From the NCBI RefSeq assembly GCF_014204945.1, contig NZ_JACHMN010000001.1, positions 1,178,001 through 1,242,000 of the forward strand: 64,000 bases of DNA, written 5' to 3'. The notes below the pieces were generated by a model that did no database searches, had not been told where the DNA came from, and was given only the letters and a program-made list of their open reading frames with translations. Position numbers and translations under genes: made by a program. Source of the DNA: Allocatelliglobosispora scoriae. Lineage in GTDB: Bacteria; Actinomycetota; Actinomycetes; Mycobacteriales; Micromonosporaceae. Positions 17,519 to 25,199 of this stretch are shown one piece after another (position 1 is the first letter of the stretch; each line of letters begins with the position of its first letter).

Positions 17519-19396
17519 GTGGCGATGACATTCCTGATGTCGACGGTCGCGGCTTGCGTCACGGCGACCCTCCTGCTCTGCCTGCGGCCCACGCTTCGCC
17601 CGCCGAAGCACGAGTGGGCCGCCCTCTGGCTCTGCTCGGCCACCGCCGGGGCTGCCGCGACCGTCCTGTCCGGATCCGCGGTCCTGGGTCTGGTCGTCCT
17701 GATGGCCTGGTACGCCGTCGTCCTGTCGGTCGGCGCCGCGCTGCCGTGGCTGCACCCCACCGGTCTGGCGAGCATCACGTCGATGTGGGCCTTCGGCATC
17801 GCGGAGCTCGCCTGGCTGGCCTGGTTCACCGCCACCGCCGGGCTGTCACCGGCGGCGGGTGTCCTGGCGGCGGTGTGGCTCCTGCTCGCCGCGCTCGAAC
17901 TCCCCTGGCGGATGATCCACAACTACCTCTATCAGGAAGTGATCAGCCGCGATCGCTGGGACCTGCCCCGTGTGCTGTCGCCCGATGCCCACCGCTCCAC
18001 CGGCGTCATGGTCAGCGTGCATGTCCCGTGCTACGCCGAGCCGCCCGACGTGGTCATCGGCTGCCTGCGCAGCCTGGCCGCTCAGGAGTACGACAGCTTC
18101 GAGGTCCTGGTCATCGACAACAACACCCCGGACGAGGCGCTCTGGCGCCCGCTCGAAGCCTGCTGCCGGGAGCTCGGACCACGCTTCCGGTTCTTCCACG
18201 TGGCGCCGCTGACCGGTGCCAAGGGCGGGGCGCTCAACTTCGCGCTCGCGCACACCGACCCGGACGCCGTCCTGATCGCGGTGGTGGACTCCGACTACCA
18301 GGTCGAGAAAGACTTCCTCAGCGCCACCGTCGGCTACTTCGACGACCCGCGCCTGGCTCACCTCCAGACCCGCCAGGACTACCGCGACTGGACCGGCGAC
18401 CCCTACCTCGCCGGGCTCTACTGGGAGTACCGCATCGCCAGCTCCACTTATCTCGTCAGCCGCAGCGAGTGGCGGGTCGCCATGTCGATCGGGACGATGT
18501 GCGTCATCCGGCGGGCCGCGCTGCAGCAGGTCGGCGGCTGGTCCGAGGAGTGCGTCACCGAGGACTCCGAACTGTCGATCCGGCTGCACGCCGCCGGCCA
18601 CAGTGCCGTCTACTTCGACCTCGCGCTCGGCCGGGGCCTGATCCCGCGGCACTTCGCCGACTACGCCAACCAACGGCACCGCTGGACCCGCGGGCCCGTA
18701 CAGGAGGTGCTGACGCACTGGCGGATGCTCCTACCCGGCAGCCGCGCGGCCGGCTCCGCCGCGTTCAGCCTCCCGCAGCGGCTCATCGTCATGCACCACG
18801 GCTGGCACGAACTCGTCCGGGGCGTGAAAGGGCTCGGGATCTGGGCGCTCGCCGCAACGGCGATCGTCATGGCCGCCGGCACCGACGTACCGGCCCTGCC
18901 GGTACTGCCGCTGATCGCCATCGGAATCGGCCGGCTCGCGATGACCGCCACCGGCATGCGGGTCTTCTGGTCCCGGGTGAGCCCGTCCTTCGGCGCCGCC
19001 GCGATCGCCGCGCTGAGCAGCCGCTCCCTGGGGTGGGTGGTCTGGACGGCCGGGCTCTACGGCTGGGCCGGCCGACGTCGGCGATGGGGCCGGACCGGGA
19101 AGTTCGACGACAGCGGCTCGCTGCCCCAGGCGCTGCGCTCGACCCGGGTCGAGCTCGCCATGGCCGGGCTCTGGCTGGCGATCGGCGTGGGGGTCCTCGC
19201 CGCCGCCGACGGCCGTGCGCTGCTGACGGTCCTGGCGGTGCTGTTCCTCGCCCAGGCGTGGAGCCTGCTGCTGGCGCCGATGCAGGCCGTGCGCGCCGAG
19301 CTGTCCGTCCGGCGCCGGGTCGCCGCGGCCAGCCTGCTCGCACCGCTGCCGCGGCAGGCCGCGCCAGACGCACACACCCGGGTGGGTACGCGATGA
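17519..19396 (+). CDS. Family 2 glycosyltransferase, probable beta-glucan synthase
   Basis: A 625-residue processive-type glycosyltransferase. Several membrane helices at the N-terminus (about 1-135) are followed by a cytoplasmic GT-A domain with the D,D,D,QxxRW signature: PxYAEPPD, VVDSDYQ near 256, TEDSELS near 347 and QRHRW near 385. Further membrane helices follow (about 430-600). This arrangement is that of cellulose, curdlan and cyclic-glucan synthases, which polymerise UDP-glucose and pass the chain through the membrane. No PilZ domain is visible. The GTG at 17519 is preferred because GAGGAGGA ends 8 nt before it; an ATG at 17525 is the alternative. GH16 and GH17-like genes follow directly, supporting a beta-glucan product. 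Confidence 0.8.
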   Translation: MAMTFLMSTVAACVTATLLLCLRPTLRPPKHEWAALWLCSATAGAAATVLSGSAVLGLVVLMAWYAVVLSVGAALPWLHPTGLASITSMWAFGIAELAWLAWFTATAGLSPAAGVLAAVWLLLAALELPWRMIHNYLYQEVISRDRWDLPRVLSPDAHRSTGVMVSVHVPCYAEPPDVVIGCLRSLAAQEYDSFEVLVIDNNTPDEALWRPLEACCRELGPRFRFFHVAPLTGAKGGALNFALAHTDPDAVLIAVVDSDYQVEKDFLSATVGYFDDPRLAHLQTRQDYRDWTGDPYLAGLYWEYRIASSTYLVSRSEWRVAMSIGTMCVIRRAALQQVGGWSEECVTEDSELSIRLHAAGHSAVYFDLALGRGLIPRHFADYANQRHRWTRGPVQEVLTHWRMLLPGSRAAGSAAFSLPQRLIVMHHGWHELVRGVKGLGIWALAATAIVMAAGTDVPALPVLPLIAIGIGRLAMTATGMRVFWSRVSPSFGAAAIAALSSRSLGWVVWTAGLYGWAGRRRRWGRTGKFDDSGSLPQALRSTRVELAMAGLWLAIGVGVLAAADGRALLTVLAVLFLAQAWSLLLAPMQAVRAELSVRRRVAAASLLAPLPRQAAPDAHTRVGTR

Positions 19397-19422
19397 TGCA
19401 CCGCGAACGCGACGAGCAGCGA

Positions 19423-19428
19423 TACGAT
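19423..19428 (+). promoter_or_regulatory. -10 box, leaderless start of GH16 gene
   Basis: TACGAT ends 7 nt before the ATG at 19436, and no ribosome binding site is visible. The hydrolases may therefore have a promoter of their own besides readthrough from the synthase. Confidence 0.4.
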
Positions 19429-19435
19429 CCCCCTC

Positions 19436-20287
19436 ATGTCGTCAGGCACTACCAGCGCATCGCCGGTGCTCACCGCGGTGGCGAACCCGGCGCCGGTCTG
19501 GGCCGACGAGTTCGACGGGCCGGCCGGATCGCCGCCGGATCCGACCCGCTGGGTGTTCGAGCTCGGCGGCGGTGGATGGGGCAACCGGGAACGCCAGCAC
19601 TACACCGCCGAACCCCGCAACGCCTGTCTCGACGGCCGGGGCAACCTCGTCATCTCGGCGCACCGGGACGAGATCCCCGGCTCCCGGCGAGGACCCCGAT
19701 GGGCCTACACGTCGGCACGGCTGACCACGGCGGGCACCTTCGCCCAGACCTACGGCCGCTTCGAGGCACGGATCGCGCTGCCGCACGGCATGGGGATCTG
19801 GCCCGCGTTCTGGCTGCTCGCGGAGGACACCCGGGCTCCGCTGCGGCGCGCGGACCGCTGGCCGCACAGCGGCGAGATCGACATCATGGAGAGCCTGGGG
19901 CACCGGGCGCACCGAATCTTCGGCGGCCTGCACGGGCCCGGTTACTCCGGCGGGCGGAGCCTCACCGCCGAGCACGCCGTGTCGCGCCGGCACACGCCCT
20001 CGAAGCCGCGCTTCCACGTGTTCGCCGTCGACTGGACGCCCACCTCGATCAGCTGGTCGGCGGACGGGGTGCGCTACGCCCGGCGTACCCCCGGGGATCT
20101 TGCGGGGCGCAAGTGGGTCTTCGACCGTCCCTTCTTCATGGTCCTCAACCTCGCCGTCGGCGGCCGGTGGCCGGGCGACCCCGACCACAGCACGGTCTTC
20201 CCGCAACGCCTGACGGTGGACTACGTCCGGGTCTTCACCTCGGCAGCCGCCGACCCGGAGTGCTCCGATGAGGCCCGAGGACCGTAG
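19436..20287 (+). CDS. GH16 family beta-glucanase without signal peptide
   Basis: A 283-residue GH16 jelly-roll enzyme. The catalytic motif GEIDIMES holds E147, D149 and E152 in the ExDxxE pattern with the extra residue found in laminarinase-type (beta-1,3-glucanase) members. GFGG-like sugar-binding strands, WPAFWLL and the closing FFMVLNLAVGGRWPGD are also standard. No signal peptide or membrane segment is seen (it starts MSSGTTSASP), which is unusual because most GH16 enzymes are exported. It lies 39 bp after the synthase and overlaps the next gene by 20 bp. A role in trimming or releasing the product, or as a glucan transglycosylase, is inferred. Confidence 0.85.
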   Translation: MSSGTTSASPVLTAVANPAPVWADEFDGPAGSPPDPTRWVFELGGGGWGNRERQHYTAEPRNACLDGRGNLVISAHRDEIPGSRRGPRWAYTSARLTTAGTFAQTYGRFEARIALPHGMGIWPAFWLLAEDTRAPLRRADRWPHSGEIDIMESLGHRAHRIFGGLHGPGYSGGRSLTAEHAVSRRHTPSKPRFHVFAVDWTPTSISWSADGVRYARRTPGDLAGRKWVFDRPFFMVLNLAVGGRWPGDPDHSTVFPQRLTVDYVRVFTSAAADPECSDEARGP

Positions 20288-21179
20288 CTCGCAGACCCGC
20301 TTCCAGGAGTATTTCCTCGACACCGGCAGCCGCATGGTCGTCTACGTCGCGACCTCGGACAGCCGCGGGCCGATCGCCGACGACCTGCTGCTGGCGCAGC
20401 TGCGGCGGCTGCGGGAGAAGTTCGACGGACTCGTCCTCTACGACACCTCGCGAGCCTCCGCGCGAGTGGTGCAGGCGGCGGTCACGCTCGGCTACTCGGC
20501 GGTCCTGCTGACGATCCACCGGCCGCGGTCCCGGCTGGAGATCCACCGGGCGGCCCGCCTGATCCGGCGGCACGGCGAGGAGCTGACCATGGCGGTCGCG
20601 ATCGGCTCCGAGGGCCTGCTCCAGCACCGCTACGCCGAGAGCGACGTGGTCGCCGCCCGGCGGCTCCTGCGGCGGCTGCTCGGCCGGATCGAGATCGAGA
20701 CCACCTCGACCGAGCCCTGGTGGCGCTACCTGGAATCGCCGGAGCACCCGGCCTTCACCGCGATCGGCGACTTCGTCTCACCGATGGTCCACGCCATCTG
20801 GGACACGGATCTGACCGATCCGGCACGCATGGTGGCGTGGACCGCCCGGGTGGCGGCGGCCACCGCGAAGAAGCTGGACCGGCCGGTGCTCATCCGGGAG
20901 GCCGGGATCCCCGGCCAGGGGACCCATCCGAGACTGCTCACCACCGGGCCGTTCACCCGGGAGAACCAGGCGGCGTTCTGGCGCGCGTGGATGACCTTCA
21001 CCTCCCACCGTCCCCTGCCCCCCGTCATCGTTCACGAGGGCATCGACAACGACGGCAAGACCTGGGACGACTTCGAGGGCCACTGGGGCCTGCTGGCGAA
21101 CAACCACAATTGCCGCGCCTGGCCGGCCTGGGACGCGTTCCCCGCCCTGCCGCCCCGGCAGCGGCACCGCCCCCGCTGA
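20268..21179 (+). CDS. GH17-like beta-1,3-glucanase-type protein
   Basis: A 303-residue TIM-barrel-type protein. The order of motifs resembles GH17: a DGLVLYDTS strand, GYSAVLLTIH, then AIGSEGLL with a candidate acid/base E115, STEPWW, IGDFVSPMVHAIWD, and LIREAGIPG with a candidate nucleophile E211, followed by an aromatic-rich end. GH17 enzymes cut or rearrange beta-1,3-glucans, and GH17 domains accompany GT2 beta-glucan synthases such as NdvB. It has no signal peptide. The ATG lies inside the end of the GH16 gene (20-bp overlap), so translation is probably coupled. The family call is moderate because overall similarity is low, and conserved active-site residues should be confirmed structurally. 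Confidence 0.55.
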   Translation: MRPEDRSSQTRFQEYFLDTGSRMVVYVATSDSRGPIADDLLLAQLRRLREKFDGLVLYDTSRASARVVQAAVTLGYSAVLLTIHRPRSRLEIHRAARLIRRHGEELTMAVAIGSEGLLQHRYAESDVVAARRLLRRLLGRIEIETTSTEPWWRYLESPEHPAFTAIGDFVSPMVHAIWDTDLTDPARMVAWTARVAAATAKKLDRPVLIREAGIPGQGTHPRLLTTGPFTRENQAAFWRAWMTFTSHRPLPPVIVHEGIDNDGKTWDDFEGHWGLLANNHNCRAWPAWDAFPALPPRQRHRPR

Positions 21180-21206
21180 CCAGCCACCTCCGCGTCAAGA
21201 TCGCCG

Positions 21207-21223
21207 CAACTCTTCAAGAGTTG
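21207..21223. repeat. Copy of the CAACTCTTCAAGAGTTG palindrome
   Basis: The same 17-bp near-palindrome as in both arms at 12102-12170, with matching flanks (GCCG before, GT after). It lies 28 bp past the GH17-like stop codon. Confidence 0.65.
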
Positions 21224-21234
21224 GTACTGAAGAA

Positions 21235-21266
21235 GCGGGGCGCCATCGTGTGTGATGGCGCCCCGC
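21235..21266. terminator. Bidirectional hairpin terminator
   Basis: Perfect 13-bp inverted repeat (21235-21247 and 21254-21266) with a 6-nt loop between the convergent GH17-like and lipoprotein genes. Confidence 0.8.
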
Positions 21267-21278
21267 TGCGGCGTGCTG

Positions 21279-22007
21279 TCAGCCCTGGATGTCGACGAAG
21301 ACGACGTAGGGCGCGGGGCGGGTGTCGGTGTACTGCAGGTGGCCGCAGCGGACCAGGCGGACCTGGTCGCTCTGGGCAGCGGTCTGCAGGCCGAGACCGT
21401 AACCGAGGTAGCCCTCGAAGTCCTCGACCTCGACCAGGCCCGCGACGACCGGCTTGCCGTCACCGGTCGGCGTCACCGAACCGGTGGCCGGACCGCCGGC
21501 GGTGAAGAAGGTGGCGGCGAGCTTCGAGTTGCCCTCCACCAGCACCGACTTGTCGTCGGCGCCCTTGAACTCACGCACGTAGAGCAGGCGGCACGACGGC
21601 AGCGCGTCCTTGAACCGGAACGACACCCGGGTGAAGGCGGGCTTGCCCTCCGGGTGCTTGCCGATCTCGATCGACTCCAGAGTCGCGGACGGGAACTGGC
21701 CGAGGCTCGAACCGAGCTCGATCGGCGCGCCCGACGGGATCGACCAGTCGGTGACGCTGTAGTTGACGGTCCCGCCCGGCATCCCCGGCGGGAGCGAGGA
21801 GCTCGGCGAGGCCGACGGCGAGGCACTCGCCGACGCGCTCGCGCTGGTCGACGGCTTCGCCGACGGAACGGCCGAGGCGGTGACCGACGGCTTCGCCGTC
21901 GCCGACGCCGACGCGCTCGGATCCACCGTGCCGTCGCAGCCGGCGACGAAAGCCAGCAGCATCGCCGCGGCGGCCGTTGCCCGCAGGCCTGTGTGCCTGA
22001 TGGTCAT
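21279..22007 (-). CDS. AMIN-like domain lipoprotein
   Basis: A 242-residue predicted lipoprotein. The signal peptide ends in the lipobox LAFVAGC (cysteine near residue 24). A low-complexity Ser/Ala/Lys/Pro spacer (about 28-75) leads to a beta-rich domain with two cysteines (about 80-242, including FTRVSFRF, GLVEVEDFEGYLGYGLGL and PYVVFVDIQ) that resembles the AMIN-like domain of actinobacterial lipoproteins. Its function is unknown; cell-envelope or glycan binding is a guess from the AMIN comparison. The ATG at 22007 is preferred because GGGGAG lies at the right distance upstream and the hydrophobic signal follows at once; longer readings add non-signal sequence. Confidence 0.75.
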   Translation of the reverse strand: MTIRHTGLRATAAAAMLLAFVAGCDGTVDPSASASATAKPSVTASAVPSAKPSTSASASASASPSASPSSSLPPGMPGGTVNYSVTDWSIPSGAPIELGSSLGQFPSATLESIEIGKHPEGKPAFTRVSFRFKDALPSCRLLYVREFKGADDKSVLVEGNSKLAATFFTAGGPATGSVTPTGDGKPVVAGLVEVEDFEGYLGYGLGLQTAAQSDQVRLVRCGHLQYTDTRPAPYVVFVDIQG

Positions 22008-22158
22008 ATATGTAACTCCCCCTGGTCGTCGTAACGGTCGACTGTATGCCCAGAAGAGCGTGGCTCCATGCCCACATGTCGCCGATCGGATAGGCCGAAT
22101 CAACCGCTCACGCCGCTCATTACTCTCTGCCACCCACGTCGCAGGGTGGGCAGAGTGC

Positions 22159-22252
22159 GCGCGGTGCTTTGCTCTGCTTACACCCACGCAACACCGGGAA
22201 TATCCGGATTCAGTGGCCGATGCGCCGGTGTAAGCAGAGCAAAGTGCCGCGC
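22159..22252. repeat. Inverted repeat element, 26-bp arms
   Basis: Arms 22159-22184 and 22227-22252 match in 24 of 26 positions (core CTTTGCTCTGCTTACACC) around a 42-nt spacer that holds CCGGGAATATCCGG. The 414-bp region between the lipoprotein and WGR genes (22008-22421) otherwise shows only the expected ribosome binding sites. It could be a REP-like element, a MITE remnant or an operator pair. Confidence 0.55.
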
Positions 22253-22421
22253 ACACCTGTGGGCGGCGCCCCGCCGAGCATTACTGTGCGCAACGGCAAG
22301 CATGTCTACGGCCGGGTCGCCAGGGCGGCATCTGCACAGCCGGGAGCGTCGGCGAGCGTGTCGGTGGTCGCCGCTACGTTGTACCGGCACACCCGAAGAC
22401 CCTCCGCCGAAAGGTCCTTCC

Positions 22422-23840
22422 ATGTCACAGGAAACCACGTACCTCGAGCTCTCCGAAGAGGGCGGTGGATCGCACAAGTTCTACGAGGTGACCGTGGACG
22501 GCACCACCATGAGCATCCGATATGGACGCATCGGCGATCCCGGCGCGACCACGAGCAGTTCCTTCGCCGACAACGCGAAGGCACGCGCCGAGGCGGCCAA
22601 GAAGATCGGCGCCAAGGTCCGCAAGGGCTACGCCCCCGCCGTCATCGGCCAGCGGCAGCGCCGCGGTGTCTCGCGCCGCACGATCGTCAGCACCCGCTCG
22701 ACCGCCCGCCGTGCGCCGGTGCTGTGGCGCTACCAGTCCGGCACCTCGGCCTTCGGCATCTTCGTCGACGAGTCCGGCTGCATGGTCGGCAACGAGGCGG
22801 GAGCCATCACGAAGCTGACCCACGACGCGCAGGTGATCCAGCAGTTCCGGCTCCCCGACGGCGTGAAGTGCATCGTCGCCGACGACGACTGGCTCTATGC
22901 CGGGTGCGACGACGGCAACGTCTACGACCTCTCCGGCAAGATCCCGCGCCTCGCCTACCGGATCGCCGACGACATCGACATCTACTGGCTGGACATCTTC
23001 GACGGGGTGCTCGGTGTCTCCGACGCCGACGGCGGGATCGCCGCGATCGACCACGAGGACGAGTTCCTGTGGCGGCGCAAGGGCAACGGGACCTCCGGCT
23101 GGATGGTGCGCTGCGACGCCACCGCCCTCTACCACGGCCACTCCAAGGGCGTGACCGGCTACGACTGGCGCAGCGGGCAGCAGACCTGGCACACCCCGAC
23201 CGGCGGCGTCCTCTTCGGCTGGCAGGAGCGCGACACCCTCTTCGCCGGCACCTCCACCCGGCAGGTGGTGCAGCTCGGCAAGGACGGTCGCCAGCAGACG
23301 GTCTTCCACTGCGACGCGGCGGTCTTCTCCTGCGCCACGGCGCCCGACGGACGCTACGTCTTCGCGGGCGACAGCAGCTCCTCGGTCTACTGCTTCGACA
23401 GCACCGGCGCCCGGCTCTGGAAGCTCGACACCGGCTGCGGCTCGGCGTTCTCCATGCAATACCACCAGGAGCGGCTCTACATCGTCACCACCGACGGCTC
23501 GCTGGCCTGCATCGACGCGACCGAGGCCGCGATCCACGCCGCCGAGCAGGGCACCGTCCCCCAGGTCCGCGACATCAAGGCCGCCGCGATGCAGGAGCTC
23601 GTGCCCGCGACGACGGTCGAGGTGACGAGCGAGGTCGGCGACGGCATCGTGCTGGAGTGCGTCGAGGAGAACGGGCGGCTGCGCATCCGGGTCGTCTCGG
23701 AGGGCTACCACCGCGACTGGCAGGTCCAGTTCCCCAAGGGCATCCGCGAGCCGAAGGCCCGATACCTGGTCACGGAGGTCCGCGAGGCGGGCCGCGGCGG
23801 CTTCTACCGCGCCTTCGGCGACATCCGCCGCCTCGTCTAG
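22422..23840 (+). CDS. WGR-domain protein with PQQ-like beta-propeller
   Basis: A 472-residue soluble protein. Residues 1-80 form a WGR domain (KFYEVTVDG, MSIRYGRIGDPG, a tail of KAxAEAAKKI), a fold known from PARPs and bacterial MolR-type proteins that binds nucleic acid or protein. A basic linker (85-105) precedes a seven- to eight-bladed PQQ/WD-like propeller (about 110-400), with recurring GxxxGxD and YxFDxxGxxLW blade motifs, and a C-terminal beta domain (about 410-472, RVVSEGYHRDWQVQFPKG). The ATG at 22422 has AAAGG 7 nt upstream. No catalytic residues are recognised, and a scaffold or DNA-damage sensor role is only a guess. Confidence 0.75.
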   Translation: MSQETTYLELSEEGGGSHKFYEVTVDGTTMSIRYGRIGDPGATTSSSFADNAKARAEAAKKIGAKVRKGYAPAVIGQRQRRGVSRRTIVSTRSTARRAPVLWRYQSGTSAFGIFVDESGCMVGNEAGAITKLTHDAQVIQQFRLPDGVKCIVADDDWLYAGCDDGNVYDLSGKIPRLAYRIADDIDIYWLDIFDGVLGVSDADGGIAAIDHEDEFLWRRKGNGTSGWMVRCDATALYHGHSKGVTGYDWRSGQQTWHTPTGGVLFGWQERDTLFAGTSTRQVVQLGKDGRQQTVFHCDAAVFSCATAPDGRYVFAGDSSSSVYCFDSTGARLWKLDTGCGSAFSMQYHQERLYIVTTDGSLACIDATEAAIHAAEQGTVPQVRDIKAAAMQELVPATTVEVTSEVGDGIVLECVEENGRLRIRVVSEGYHRDWQVQFPKGIREPKARYLVTEVREAGRGGFYRAFGDIRRLV

Positions 23841-23863
23841 GCCGTCGCCGGTCACCGCCGCCA

Positions 23864-23897
23864 TGTCGGGGTACGCCGCGAGTGGCGTGCCCCGACA
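23864..23897 (+). terminator. Hairpin terminator
   Basis: A 14-bp inverted repeat with one G-T pair (23864-23877 and 23884-23897), 23 bp after the WGR gene. Confidence 0.65.
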
Positions 23898-23927
23898 CCG
23901 GCGGCGGCATCAGTAATGTGTGACCGC

Positions 23928-24713
23928 ATGAACGCCGCACAGCAGCCGTATGTCGAGATCGACGGCGAACCCGCCACGGTCGCGAACCTGCTGTTCCCGG
24001 CGCTGGTCAACTACGGCCACTTCACCGCGATGCAGGTGCGCAGCGGCCGGGTCCGCGGGCTCGCCCTGCACCTGCGCCGCCTCGATCAGGCCAACCGGGA
24101 GCTGTTCGGCGCAGGCCTCGACGGCGAGCTGGTGCGCGACCGGATCCGGCACGCGACAGCCGAGCGCCCGGACGCCTCGGTGCGGGCCGTCGTCTTCCGG
24201 GCCGCACCCGATGCCGAGGTGTCGGTGCTGGTGTCGGTGACACCGCCGCACGAGTTCGACGACCGGCCGCAGTCCCTGCGATCGGTGGAGTACCAGCGCC
24301 CGGCCGCTCACCTGAAGCACATCGGCGGGTTCGGGCAGATCTACCACAGCACCCGGGCCCGACACGACGGCTACGACGACGCGCTGCTCACCGACGCCAC
24401 CGGGCTGATCAGTGAGACCGCGATCGCCAACATCGGCTTCCGCGACGGGGACGCGGTGCTGTGGCCGAATCTGCCCGCGCTCGCCGGCATCACCATGCAG
24501 CTGCTGGAGCTGGCGCTGCTGGAGGCGGGGGTTCCCGTCCGGCGGCGGCCGCTGCGCCCGGCCGACGTCGAGTCGCTGCAGGCGGCGTTCGTCAGCAACA
24601 CGCTGGGCATCGCGCCGGTCAACCGCATCGACGACCGGCGGATCGCCGAGGACGAGACGTTCCTGGCGATGATCTGCAAGTACTACGACGCGGTCAGCTG
24701 GGACCGGATCTGA
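23928..24713 (+). CDS. Class IV aminotransferase family protein
   Basis: A 261-residue PLP fold-type IV protein, the family of branched-chain and D-amino acid aminotransferases and aminodeoxychorismate lyase. Seen: the probable PLP lysine in HLKHIGG (about 130), LLTDATGLISETAIANI, which matches the GxxxEtxxxNI PLP-phosphate and substrate motif, and the TLGIAPVNRID ending. The length fits a lyase-like or small aminotransferase. The start at 23928 is favoured over 23916 because TAATGT at 23914-23919 forms a leaderless -10 box. Neighbours give no pathway clue. Confidence 0.8.
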   Translation: MNAAQQPYVEIDGEPATVANLLFPALVNYGHFTAMQVRSGRVRGLALHLRRLDQANRELFGAGLDGELVRDRIRHATAERPDASVRAVVFRAAPDAEVSVLVSVTPPHEFDDRPQSLRSVEYQRPAAHLKHIGGFGQIYHSTRARHDGYDDALLTDATGLISETAIANIGFRDGDAVLWPNLPALAGITMQLLELALLEAGVPVRRRPLRPADVESLQAAFVSNTLGIAPVNRIDDRRIAEDETFLAMICKYYDAVSWDRI

Positions 24714-24772
24714 GTCGGGTGTTTCTGCTGGAAGCGGCCCGGGTATGGCGCTGATGTCGAGAGGATGACGTC

Positions 24773-25192
24773 ATGCCGGCATCTGCACAGATCTTCCCCT
24801 TCGCGTTCGACCGGGTCGCCGGGGTGATCCTGCCGGTCGTCGGCATCCGCCCGGCGACGGCCCGGGTGCTCGTCGACGACGACCTGCTGCGGGTCGAGTT
24901 CGGCCCGTTCCGGCTGGAGACGCCCCGCGCCAACATCACCGATGCCAGCGTCACCGGGCCTTACCTCTGGGTGAAGGTGATCGGCGCGCACCTGTCGCTC
25001 GCCGACCGGGGCGTCACCTTCGGCACGAACCGCGACGCCGGGGTCTGCGTGCGCTTCCGCGAGCCCGTCCAGGCCATGGGAGTGCGTTTCGGGATACGCC
25101 ACCCGGGCGCCACGGTCACCGTCGCGGACCCGGCGGCGCTCGCCGCCGCGCTGTCCAGCCGGACCGGGTCCGTGGACCCCCGGCAGGGTTGA
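24773..25192 (+). CDS. Conserved hypothetical protein
   Basis: A 139-residue soluble protein without signal peptide or membrane segment. It is beta-rich, with repeated VxVDDDxLRVEFGPFRLETP and VTVADPAAL-type strands and an FRFxIRHPG segment near the C-terminus. I recall similar short actinobacterial proteins of unknown function, but no motif allows a function call. GAGAGG lies upstream at the right distance from the ATG. The gene ends 7 bp from the convergent secreted-protein gene. Confidence 0.6.
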   Translation: MPASAQIFPFAFDRVAGVILPVVGIRPATARVLVDDDLLRVEFGPFRLETPRANITDASVTGPYLWVKVIGAHLSLADRGVTFGTNRDAGVCVRFREPVQAMGVRFGIRHPGATVTVADPAALAAALSSRTGSVDPRQG

Positions 25193-25199
25193 TCCCCCG

